Shown here in pieces: positions 1 to 11,705 of a DNA stretch of 64,000 nt; positions within the stretch are counted from its first letter, which is position 1, and the number at the start of each line of letters is the position of its first letter. The notes beneath the pieces were generated by a model. It saw only the letters and a list, made by a program, of their open reading frames with translations, did no database searches and had not been told where the DNA came from. Source of the stretch: Lutraria lutraria (lineage: Eukaryota; Mollusca; Bivalvia; Venerida; Mactridae); contig OZ026840.1 of assembly GCA_964023205.1 (NCBI GenBank), positions 13,930,454 through 13,994,453 on the forward strand, read 5' to 3'. A program made the position numbers and the translations under genes.

Positions 1-264
1 CAAAACACAAATCTCATTTTTATGTATAAAAATATTTTTTATCAATTAATAAATATGTCATTTAAAGCAATGAGGTATAATGTGTTCCTGCTACTGCCGA
101 CCAAATTGAAAGAACAAATATGATTTAAGATACATTTCCAAACCACAAATCTCGTTTTTGACTTCATTTTCATTTTGTTCTATACGTGAGTGGATTGACA
201 CGTAATGATTCATGTTGTACTTTATAAAACAAATACGATTTAATACTGTATGCTGCGTGAGCAA

Positions 265-290
265 TGACGTCATCATTACGCGTGTATAAA
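265..290 (+). promoter_or_regulatory. CRE plus TATA promoter-like block, copy 1
   Basis: A perfect palindromic CRE/ATF site TGACGTCA (265-272) is followed 12 bp later by TATAAA (285-290), the arrangement of a compact metazoan core promoter on the + strand. A consensus splice donor (CAG|GTATGT at 453-461) follows ~165 bp downstream. Promoter activity is inferred, not shown. Confidence 0.4.
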
Positions 291-448
291 GCAAATTTAC
301 AATTATATGAAAGGTCTTATTTTCAGTTGAAGCTATTTTAACTTAGTTGAATTTGCATGATTGCTTGTACCAGACAGGCCTGATTTGCCTGAATATGTAA
401 TAATACGTTCACGAAGTTGATTCAGGAACATTTGCATTTTTTTTCTCA

Positions 449-1888
449 ATGACAGGTATGTGTTATTTTAAAAACTAGAATTGAGTTACTGAAATGAGCT
501 TAGTTATGTCATACAAAAAGTATAATTGGTGACGAAGGAAACGGCTTTGTGACAAGTCAATGAATTCTTCTTATGTATTTAGAGTTTTAAAATAACTCAA
601 GGAATTGAAGATGTATGCCATTCCTACGAAGTTAATTTTTAGTTGATTAGTAGTTTGCATATATCATGATTGATACTTAGTAAGTTGGTAATATTAAAAT
701 CCTGGACGTTTTTAAGTCCATCCAAGACTTTTAACATAAAACAGATTAAAGGCCGCTTAATAGCCAATTTATTACTACGATGTCATTGAAAATATTCGGC
801 ACGAATCTAAAAGTGATTCTACGCAATTAAGGTAATGTTAAAACTTGATAACCCTACTAATTGTTAAGAGTAATCAAACGCATAAAGAATATTTTATTGA
901 AAATCAAGGGCTGTGCTGTAAATAGGTACACTAATATATAAATTCGTATGTGTGAATTATCGAACATATCTCATAATTATCTAAGAAGAGTAGGCGAACT
1001 GCTTGGCATCAATATCGATCGAAGACATCAAATACACCACTCCAATTTTCAATTAAAAGTTGCAATATCTAACAATTCACATATAGTTATATTTCTTTCT
1101 GTCCATGGCGAGTGCCTCATGTATCTGTTGTTTCCGTAAAATATTTAGCATGCGATCATGACAGGATGCATGGCGCTTACTACAGAACAATGCTCACGGA
1201 ACTTGCAGTGTGTCCTACGGGCTTTCAACACATTTAATCAAAAACTATTTCAAATCCAATCATTCTGCATACAGTGGTTTATCTTATGTCTCAAGTGTAT
1301 GCATTAGATAATTCCATTCTCCACTGGAATAATATATTACACTGACATTATCGGCAAAATAAACAAGACTTGGCTCTATATTTTGTATGACATTCAATAC
1401 TTCTAACCTAGACTTGGTAACTAATTGAATGATGTTATAACAACGTTTGGCCGTTACAGCTTCAATGTAGACTGATCCCTGAATATAACAAAACACTATA
1501 ATTACACTTTAAACGATTATATTGTGGTAATAAAGATGAATATATTTTTGGAGTGGGTTGACGCCACCGTTAGATTGAAGGGGTTTCACTTCTATGTTGG
1601 TATTAATGACCAGGGCAATTCCACTATAATAGTTCGACGCTATTGATGTTAATTAAGATTTCATTATACTTTATACATACATACAGTTTTCTTTTAGCTG
1701 GATTTATATCTTTGCAATCACTTTTGATATTGTATGTATGTGATGTTCATAATCATTGCCTTCTCCACAGGATAGATATAGTTTTATTCTTTATCATGTA
1801 TATATGTACACTTGTTTTTGTTGTATTCATGAATGTACGAGTATATGTCCTCAAGGGCCGCAAGTCTTAATGGACTTACTGAAATAAA
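449..1888 (+). other. Candidate two-exon small-peptide gene in the array unit (speculative)
   Basis: ATG ACA G at 449-455 ends at a consensus donor (CAG|GTATGT). A strong acceptor with pyrimidine tract (cagttttcttttag, AG at 1696-1697) opens at 1698. Joining 449-455 to 1698-1870 keeps one frame of 59 codons to TAA at 1868-1870, and AATAAA follows at 1883-1888. The predicted product is very hydrophobic (for example ILYVCDV and VLFFIMYICTLVFVVF), suggesting one or two membrane segments, and ends in KGRKS. The block 265-290 could be its promoter. Against it: copies 2 and 3 have ACG instead of ATG, copy 4 lacks exon 1, the C-terminus differs between copies, and the AATAAA-ended block could be a fossil LINE tail. 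The family is not recognised. Without transcript data this is only a hypothesis. Confidence 0.15.
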
Positions 1889-2309
1889 CCTAAGGCAAAA
1901 GTATGAACAGCTAAGTACTTACCTCTGTGGGACTAATACTAACTGACTATTGTTTACATATATGTAATACTATATGAAGTTCTAAACGAGCTTAGTTATA
2001 AATAAACTAAACACTTAAAGCTTCTTGCATATTGATTCAACTTCCATTGAATATCTGTCAAATAATTCAGGCAAACATTATTGAAAGACGCGAAGCTTAG
2101 TTACTTAAAATGATCAAGTGGTGTGTCCAAATGTAGACTAAAGAATGAAAGGAAATTCGATCATATTATGTAAATGGTGAATAAACAAAGAACAACTCGA
2201 TCGATTTTGAAGAAAATTTGTAATAAATATCCTGACAAACCACTAATTTATTTGGCATCAAATCAATTAATTACCAGGTAACTCTGAGAAATGTTTCTCC
2301 CAGCATGAC

Positions 2310-2560
2310 ATACGCGATGTCGTAACTGAGTCATCGTACATGAATCTTTATACTATTCTCTTCTGTACCAAGATTGCTGCACACATTAAGACCTGAATGA
2401 TTACCAGGACAGTCCCTTTTACCGATATAGTTATTGGCGTTTTCTGTCAGCCAGTTCTGTGTTTGGCAGCCGAGTGTCAGATTGCCCAATCATGTTGGAA
2501 AACAACTTTCTTGTTGTTGGGGAAAAGCCGCTATCGTCATTTTTTGTCATAAGATGGAAC
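2310..2560 (-). pseudogene. Possible decayed coding remnant on the minus strand of the unit
   Basis: Reading the minus strand of the array unit gives two overlapping open stretches that look more protein-like than the rest: one containing NLTLGCQTQNWLT and YIGKRDCPGN and ending GTEENSIKIHV, and one in another frame containing INVFHLMTKNDD. An in-frame stop precedes the first. Copy 4 has TAG in place of the Trp codon, and most differences between copies are amino-acid changing, so no constraint is visible. No family was recognised. It could be a frameshifted relic of a secreted or extracellular-domain gene, or chance. Confidence 0.2.
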
Positions 2561-3064
2561 ACATTAATGCCGTCTTTGATTCCATTTCAAATACATGCTT
2601 TATGTAGTAATCTGTGGAATCATATAAGAAAGTACGAAACAAAATTACTTGGATTTCCAGTCCGATGATTTAATTCCTAGGGATTCCGGGCGTTTATGTA
2701 GGATACGTTCTTATTCCATGACACTTACTGACTGTAGTGATTGTTATACATGCATATTTATAGACGACACAGTCTCATTTCATTTCATATTTTCACGAAA
2801 TTCGCATCAAACTCATCATTGCTTATTGTGATAGGTCTTAATTTAATTTTTAACTTAAGTTTAATTGCTGCCAATCATGTATACTTACAACAAGTTTTAT
2901 AGGGGTACGTTCATTACGGTTGATGAATTAAAGAAGATCCTCTACTGTATGGTATAGCTGTCAACATGCTGTTTACTAGATCATTGAACTTCACACTGAT
3001 AATCCACTATTAATAATAATGGATTTTAAAAGGTGTTGTTGACTAAATTATTTTTCGGCGCCCT

Positions 3065-3081
3065 TTGATGCTTAGCATCAA
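3065..3081 (+). other. Perfect 7-bp-stem hairpin in the array unit
   Basis: TTGATGC-TTA-GCATCAA, followed by a T-run. Conserved at 8769-8785, 14475-14491 and 18867-18883. It does not match the histone 3' stem-loop consensus and its function is unknown. Confidence 0.6.
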
Positions 3082-4965
3082 TGGTTTTTTGTTACTATTA
3101 TGGAACGAAGCGTGATACAGATGATGGTGACAGACAACATTTATGTATGTGTCATGGCCGTCGTAAATGAGTACCGGTCTATCATTTGCGGTTTGTAGAT
3201 TGGATCAGATGATAATACGATTATCCGGTGAACTGTTGTTTTATCAGCGTTTTTGATTGAATGACTATTGGACAGAATAGCAAATATACCTCCATGGCTA
3301 TTTATCTTCGCTGATTGCTTCAAAAAGCAGTTGCCATCACTCCAACATACACACAAAATGGAACATTGCAATCACGGCTTACACTAACCTCAGTCATGAA
3401 ATACCTAGTATCAGGGGGATGTTGATAACCTTTGTTCACTAAAAGCTGATACAATTCTCTAGACATTTTCATAGAAAGTGAGACATGTTTCTTCACACCA
3501 CTATGTACAAAAACTGGGTTATTTATTGTACGTAAATAAAAATCCGCCTTTGGAATAGTCTAAAATGTGTAGCATTTTTGATAGGCTCCTGATTCTTTAA
3601 GCCGTTCCTTGCCAGTTCCACCTTGATGTACTTATACGTAAAACCAATGACGTTACATAGAAAATAATTGATCAAACTCCATATGCATTGGAAGATTACG
3701 ACTGATATTAACAAGAAATAGTGTGCATGTCCGATCTAAACACCATGTATACTGCTATCCTTCAAGAATCCTTCAAGAATGACGGTTTGCGGATACGCGG
3801 TTACCTTCAACAGTGGGTATTTTGAACCGCATTTTTATTTACATTTACATGACTCAACTGAAAATAAAAATCTTGAATAAGGCTTTACGGATGACCTTAT
3901 GGAAAACGTAGGTATAACAAAATCGCTGACAAATTGTGCTTAGAGTCAAAATTTCTAATGGAGAAGTGTCTTAATAATTATAGTCATCCCGAGAGATCGA
4001 ATTCATTACATGGAAAATTTCCTGTAGTTTGAATCATATTCAATTGAATTTTGATAAGGTTACTTATTGCGTATTTGACATTACAACGTTCTGTTTCCGA
4101 ATTAACCGTATATTAATCACCTCTGAAATAGCTAAGACCTTTGGGTGCAATTTCAAAAACCTCCACCATTGTCAATTCACATCGCTGTGGACAAAACTCA
4201 TTCAAAAGCACTATATTGTGTGCTTCGGGATGATTACTTAAAAGCTCTACAAACATAAACCGATCGGGTAATAGATTAAACAAATTGATAATTCAGCCTT
4301 CGGCACAATTAAGGTTTCTAAAACATTATAGAAATATCAAAATGTTAATGTCTCTTAATCATTGCATAAATAGACATTAAAACCCGGCAGACACTACGTG
4401 CAGAACATATCATCTTCCCACACCATTGCCACGAACCAATCAGTAGGGCTCATGTCAATATGTACATAATATCATAATAATGCCAAGTAGTTCAACTATG
4501 GAAACTGATATGATTACAAAAAAACTCGAAATTTGTAGACCTACATATAAATGATCTTATACCAATTTCCACCAACGAGCGCACTTGTGAAATACACCTT
4601 AAGTTACAATCTATATCTTATAGTTTGATAAATTTACTATATATGGAAAGCAATCCTTTCATATTATTCAAACATTTGTGTTATTTCATTAGACGTTATT
4701 AAAATACAGGAATTCAAAGAATAACTACGGTGTTAAATTTAAAACAAGCGAGGAACTCATTCCTCTGAGACAATCCCGGGGTAAATTAGAATGAGGATGT
4801 TTTGTTTAATTTAATTTCAATGGCAACAGACCATTCAAAACCGGTATCACAAGTAATTGCTTGATTTTAGCATTGCTTTTGCATTCTTTGTGTTTGTTTT
4901 GTGTCAGAATCTGCCGTTATTGTTGGTTGGCATGAGATTTAGCTACGAATCCAGCCTAGCATATA

Positions 4966-5850
4966 TAAAAATATATTCTTTCTATTAAACAAATATGACA
5001 TTTAAAACAAGTAGGTATAATATGTTTTTGCTTCTGTCGACCAAATCGAAAGAACAACTTTGATTAAATATAGATTTCAATACACAAATATAATTTTTCT
5101 AGACGAATTATACTTATGAGTATTAGTTTATTATAGTTGTTTGCGAGTATATAGTGTAGTGTCTATTACTAGTTTGGCTAATCCTGGCCATTTGATCGGC
5201 TAATGGTGATGACTGAATCTATTAATAGTTGACAGGTAAGTAAATCATGAAGGCATTGCCTAGATAAGTTGAAGTTCAATGTAGTTGTATGATAGTGCTC
5301 AGATTTATGGTGAATTCGTTAACATTTAGGGTTGTTCTATTTGATTGATGTAAGGTATGATATTACCATGTGCTTGTGCACTACATGCATGAATTTATTC
5401 AATTGTCAAATACTCATGATTGTCATTATAATGTATACTACTCATATCATGTATATATTTTATACTCTCCTTAATGTAAGATTGAATAAAATATACAGTC
5501 AATAGCCTTTATGAAAAATGCAACTTCATACAAAAAAAACATAAATCAACATACTTCTTGTAATTTGTCTACATTTTGTTATAGTTTTTCTTGTTGTGTA
5601 TAAAAACCTCTTCTTTCTATTAAACAAACATGGCACTTAAAGCAATGAGGTATAATGTGTTCCTGTTACTGTCGACCAAATTGAAAGAACAAATTTGATT
5701 TAAGATATTTCAAAACACAAATCTCATTTTTATGTATAAAAATCTTTTTTATCAATTAAACAAATATGTCATTTAAAGCAATGAGGTATAATGTGTTCCT
5801 GCTACTGCCGACCAAATTGAAAGAACAAATTTGATTTAAGATACATTTCC
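4966..5850 (+). repeat. ~115-130-bp sub-repeats at the unit boundary
   Basis: Three related blocks sharing caaatatgncatttaaa, aggtataat, tcgaccaaat and gaaagaaca lie at about 4966-5098, 5597-5710 and 5711-5850. The last two are adjacent and straddle the chosen unit boundary. Equivalent sets recur near 10670-11555, 16345-17170 and 20765-21655. Such direct repeats could promote unequal crossing-over. Confidence 0.75.
5099..5582 (+). repeat. Dispersed-repeat fragment embedded in unit 1
   Basis: Starts ctagacgaatt and ends near cttgtaatttgtctac. It contains agtttattatagttgttt, gtgtctattac, atcctggccatttgat and caggtaagtaa. The same order of blocks occurs outside the array at 25176-26298 (+) and 31979-32914 (-). 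It recurs inside the other units at about 10803-11286, 16479-16953 and 20906-21381. Confidence 0.85.
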
Positions 5851-5975
5851 AAACCACAAATATCATTTTTGACTTCATTTTCATTTTGTTCTATACGTGA
5901 GTGGATTGACACGTAATGATTCATGTTGTGCTTTATAAAACAAATACGATTTAATACTGTATGCTGCGTGAGCAA

Positions 5976-6001
5976 TGACGTCATCATTACGCGTGTATAA
6001 A
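5976..6001 (+). promoter_or_regulatory. CRE plus TATA promoter-like block, copy 2
   Basis: TGACGTCA at 5976-5983 and TATAAA at 5996-6001, same spacing as in copy 1. Confidence 0.4.
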
Positions 6002-9000
6002 GCAAATACAATTATATGAAAGGTCTTATTTTCAGTTGAAGCTATTTTAACTTAGTTGAATTTGCATGATTGCTTGTACCAGACAGGCCTGATTTGCCTG
6101 AATATGTAATAATACGTTCACGAAGTTGATTCAGGAACATTTGCATTTTTTTTCTCAACGACAGGTATGTGTTTTTTTTAAAACTAGAATTGAGTTACTG
6201 AAATGAGCTTAGTTATGTCATACAAAAAGTATAATTGGTGACGAAGGAAACGGCTTTGTGACAAGTCAACGAATTCTTCTTATGTATATAGAGTTTTAAA
6301 ATAACTAAAGGAATTGAAGATGCATGCCATTCCTACGAAGTTAATTTTTAGTTGATTAGTAGTTTGCATATATCATGATTGATACTTAGTAAGTTGGTAA
6401 TATTAAAATCCTGGACGTTTTTAAGTCCATCCAAGACTTTTAACATAAAACAGATTAAAGGCCGCTTAATAGCCAATTTATTACTACGATGTCATTGAAA
6501 ATAGTTGGCACGAATCTGAAAGTGATTCTACGCATTTAAGCTAATGTTAAAACTTGATAACCCTACTAATTGTTAAGAGTAAGCAAACGCATAAAGAATA
6601 TTTTATTGAAAATCAAGGGCTGTGCTGTAAATAGGTACACTAATATATAAATTCGGATGTGTGAATTATCGAACATATCTCATAATTATCTAAGAAGAGT
6701 AGGCGAACTGCTTGGCATCAATATCGATCGAAGACATCAAATACACTACTCCAATTTTCAATTAAAAGTTGCAATATCTAACAATTCACATATAGTTATA
6801 TTTCTTTCTGTCCATGGCGAGTGCCTCATGTATCTGTTGTTTCCGTAAAATATTTAGCATGCGATCATGACAGGGTGCATGGCGCTTACTATAGAACAAT
6901 GCTCACGGAACTTGCAGTTTGTCCTACGGGCTTTCAACACATTTAATCAAAAACTGTTTCAAATCCAATCATTCTGCATACAGTGGTTTATCTTATGTCT
7001 CCAGTGTGTGCGTTAGATAATTCCATTCTCCACTGGAATAATATATTACACTGACATTATCGGCAAAATAAACAAGACTTGGCTCTATATTTTGTATGAC
7101 ATTCAATACTTCTAACCTAGACTTGGTAACTAATTGAATGATGTTATAACAACGTTTGGCCGTTACAGCTTCAATGTAGACTGATCCATGAATATAACAA
7201 AACACTATAATTACACTTTAAACGATTATATTGTGGTAATAAAGATGAATATATCTTTGGAGGGGGTCGACGCCACCGTAAGATTGAAGGGGTGTCACTT
7301 CTAGGTTGATATTAATGACCAGGGCAATTCCGCTATAATAGTTCGACGCTATTGATGTTAATTAAAATTTCATTATACTTTATACATACATACATACAGT
7401 TTCTTTCAGCTGGATTTATATCTTTGCAATCATTTTTGATATTGTATGTATGTGATGTTCATAATCATTGCCTTCTCCACAGGATAGATATAGTTTTATT
7501 CTTTATCATGTATATATGTACACTTGTTTTTGTTGTATTCATGAATGTATATGTCCTCATGGGCCGCAAGTCTTTAATAGACTTACTGAAATAAACCTAA
7601 CGTAAAAGTATGAACAGCTAAGTTCGTACCTCTGTGGGACTAATACTAACTGACTATTGTTTACATATATGTAATACTATATGAAGTTCTAAACGAGCTA
7701 AGTTATAAATAAACTAAGCACTAAGTTTCTTGCATATTGATTCAACTTCCATTGAATATCTGTCAAATAATTTCGGCAAAAATAATTGAAAGATGCGAAG
7801 CTAAGTCACTTAAAATGATCAAGTGGTGTGTCCAAATGTAGACTAAAGAATGAAAGGAAATTCAATCATATCTGTAAATGGTGAATAAACAAACAACAAC
7901 TCGATCGATTTTGAAGACATTTTGTAATTAATATCCTGACAAACCACTAATTTATTTGGCATCAAATCAATTAATAACCTGGTAACTCTGAGAAATGTTT
8001 CTCCCAGCATGACATACGCGATGTCGTAACTGAGTCATCGTACATGAATCTTAATACTATTCTCTTCTGTACCAATAGTGCTGCACACATTAAGACCTGA
8101 ATGATTACCAGGACAGTCCCTTTTACCGATATAGTTATTGGCGTTTTCTGTCAGCCAGTTCTGTGTTTGGCAGCCGAGTGTCAGATTGCCCAATCATGTT
8201 GGAAAACAACTTTCTTGTTGTTGGGGAAAAGCCGCTATCGTCATTTTTTGTCATAAGATGGAACACATTAATGCCGTCTTTGATTCCATTTCAAATACAT
8301 GCTTTATGTAGTAATCTGTGGAATCATATAAGAAAGTACGAAACAAAATTACTTGGATTTCCAGTCCGATGATTTAATTCCTAGGGATTCCGGGCGTTTA
8401 TGTAGGATACGTTCTTATTCCATGACACTTACTGACTGTAGTGATTGTTATACATGCATATTTATAGACGACACAGTCTCATTTCATTTCATATTTTCAC
8501 GAAATTCGCATCAAACTCATCATTGCTTATTGTGATAGGTCTTAATTTAATTTTTAACTTAAGTTTAATTGCTGCCAATCATGTATACTTACAACAAGTT
8601 TTATAGGGGTACGTTCATTACGGTTGATGAATTAAAGAAGATCCTCTACTGTATGGTATAGCTGTCAACATGCTGTTTACTAGATCATTGAACTTCACAC
8701 TGATAATCCACTATTAATAATAATGGATTTTAAAAGGTGTTGTTGACTAAATTATTTTTCGGCGCCCTTTGATGCTTAGCATCAATGGTTTTTTGTTACT
8801 ATTATGGAACGAAGCGTGATACAGATGATGGTGACAGACAACATTTATGTATGTGTCATGGCCGTCGTAAATGAGTACCGGTCTATCATTTGCGGTTTGT
8901 AGATTGGATCAGATGATAATACGATTATCCGGTGAACTGTTGTTTTATCAGCGTTTTTGATTGAATGACTATTGGACAGAATAGCAAATATACCTCCATG

Positions 9001-10802
9001 GCTATTTATCTTCGCTGATTGCTTCAAAAAGCAGTTGCCATCACTCCAACATACACACAAAATGGAACATTGCAATCACGGCTTACACTAACCTCAGTCA
9101 TGAAATACCTAGTATCAGGGGGATGTTGATAACCTTTGTTCACTAAAAGCTGATACAATTCTCTAGACATTTTCATAGAAAGTGAGACATGTTTCTTCAC
9201 ACCACTATGTACAAAAACTGGGTTATTTATTGTACGTAAATAAAAATCCGCCTTTGGAATAGTCTAAAATGTGTAGCATTTTTGATAGGCTCCTGATTCT
9301 TTAAGCCGTTCCTTGCCAGTTCCACCTTGATGTACTTATACGTAAAACCAATGACGTTACATAGAAAATAATTGATCAAACTCCATATGCATTGGAAGAT
9401 TACGACTGATATTAACAAGAAATAGTGTGCATGTCCGATCTAAACACCATGTATACTGCTATCCTTCAAGAATCCTTCAAGAATGACGGTTTGCGGATAC
9501 GCGGTTACCTTCAACAGTGGGTATTTTGAACCGCATTTTTATTTACATTTACATGACTCAACTGAAAATAAAAATCTTGAATAAGGCTTTACGGATGACC
9601 TTATGGAAAACGTAGGTATAACAAAATCGCTGACAAATTGTGCTTAGAGTCAAAATTTCTAATGGAGAAGTGTCTTAATAATTATAGTCATCCCGAGAGA
9701 TCGAATTCATTACATGGAAAATTTCCTGTAGTTTGAATCATATTCAATTGAATTTTGATAAGGTTACTTATTGCGTATTTGACATTACAACGTTCTGTTT
9801 CCGAATTAACCGTATATTAATCACCTCTGAAATAGCTAAGACCTTTGGGTGCAATTTCAAAAACCTCCACCATTGTCAATTCACATCGCTGTGGACAAAA
9901 CTCATTCAAAAGCACTATATTGTGTGCTTCGGGATGATTACTTAAAAGCTCTACAAACATAAACCGATCGGGTAATAGATTAAACAAATTGATAATTCAG
10001 CCTTCGGCACAATTAAGGTTTCTAAAACATTATAGAAATATCAAAATGTTAATGTCTCTTAATCATTGCATAAATAGACATTAAAACCCGGCAGACACTA
10101 CGTGCAGAACATATCATCTTCCCACACCATTGCCACGAACCAATCAGTAGGGCTCATGTCAATATGTACATAATATCATAATAATGCCAAGTAGTTCAAC
10201 TATGGAAACTGATATGATTACAAAAAAACTCGAAATTTGTAGACCTACATATAAATGATCTTATACCAATTTCCACCAACGAGCGCACTTGTGAAATACA
10301 CCTTAAGTTACAATCTATATCTTATAGTTTGATAAATTTACTATATATGGAAAGCAATCCTTTCATATTATTCAAACATTTGTGTTATTTCATTAGACGT
10401 TATTAAAATACAGGAATTCAAAGAATAACTACGGTGTTAAATTTAAAACAAGCGAGGAACTCATTCCTCTGAGACAATCCCGGGGTAAATTAGAATGAGG
10501 ATGTTTTGTTTAATTTAATTTCAATGGCAACAGACCATTCAAAACCGGTATCACAAGTAATTGCTTGATTTTAGCATTGCTTTTGCATTCTTTGTGTTTG
10601 TTTTGTGTCAGAATCTGCCGTTATTGTTGGTTGGCATGAGATTTAGCTACGAATCCAGCCTAGCATATATAAAAATATATTCTTTCTATTAAACAAATAT
10701 GACATTTAAAACAAGTAGGTATAATATGTTTTTGCTTCTGTCGACCAAATCGAAAGAACAACTTTGATTAAATATAGATTTCAATACACAAATATAATTT
10801 TT

Positions 10803-11286
10803 CTAGACGAATTATACTTATGAGTATTAGTTTATTATAGTTGTTTGCGAGTATATAGTGTAGTGTCTATTACTAGTTTGGCTAATCCTGGCCATTTGAT
10901 CGGCTAATGGTGATGACTGAATCTATTAATAGTTGACAGGTAAGTAAATCATGAAGGCATTGCCTAGATAAGTTGAAGTTCAATGTAGTTGTATGATAGT
11001 GCTCAGATTTATGGTGAATTCGTTAACATTTAGGGTTGTTCTATTTGATTGATGTAAGGTATGATATTACCATGTGCTTGTGCACTACATGCATGAATTT
11101 ATTCAATTGTCAAATACTCATGATTGTCATTATAATGTATACTACTCATATCATGTATATATTTTATACTCTCCTTAATGTAAGATTGAATAAAATATAC
11201 AGTCAATAGCCTTTATGAAAAATGCAACTTCATACAAAAAAAACATAAATCAACATACTTCTTGTAATTTGTCTACATTTTGTTAT
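10803..11286 (+). repeat. Dispersed-repeat fragment embedded in unit 2
   Basis: Same segment as 5099-5582, shifted by 5704 bp and apparently identical. Confidence 0.85.
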
Positions 11287-11679
11287 AGTTTTTCTTGTTG
11301 TGTATAAAAACCTCTTCTTTCTATTAAACAAACATGGCACTTAAAGCAATGAGGTATAATGTGTTCCTGTTACTGTCGACCAAATTGAAAGAACAAATTT
11401 GATTTAAGATATTTCAAAACACAAATCTCATTTTTATGTATAAAAATCTTTTTTATCAATTAAACAAATATGTCATTTAAAGCAATGAGGTATAATGTGT
11501 TCCTGCTACTGCCGACCAAATTGAAAGAACAAATTTGATTTAAGATACATTTCCAAACCACAAATATCATTTTTGACTTCATTTTCATTTTGTTCTATAC
11601 GTGAGTGGATTGACACGTAATTATTCATGTTGTGCTTTATAAAACAAATACGATTTAATACTGTATGCTGCGTGAGCAA

Positions 11680-11705
11680 TGACGTCATCATTACGCGTGT
11701 ATAAA
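11680..11705 (+). promoter_or_regulatory. CRE plus TATA promoter-like block, copy 3
   Basis: TGACGTCA at 11680-11687 and TATAAA at 11700-11705, same spacing as in copy 1. Confidence 0.4.

Larger units (their letters stand above)
1..5710 (+). repeat. 5.7-kb unit, copy 1
   Basis: Complete unit in the phase set by the window edge. From about 2376 to its end it appears identical to copy 2 (8080-11414), while 1-2375 differs from copy 2 by scattered substitutions and small indels. It retains the CRE/TATA block (265-290), the ATG at 449 beside the splice donor at 456, the acceptor at 1696-1697 and an AATAAA at 1883-1888. Confidence 0.93.
5711..11414 (+). repeat. 5.7-kb unit, copy 2 (mosaic of copies 1 and 3)
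   Basis: Complete unit. Its first ~2.4 kb matches copy 3 almost perfectly; the rest matches copy 1. The switch lies at about 8079-8099 inside gctgcacacattaagacct. The ATG next to the splice donor seen in copies 1 and 5 is ACG here. Confidence 0.93.

Noticed and set aside
5099..5582. LTR retrotransposon reading of the ~115-bp direct repeats around the dispersed fragment
   Set aside because: No primer-binding site, polypurine tract or gag/pol remnant was seen, and the direct repeats also occur as adjacent tandem copies at the unit edge.
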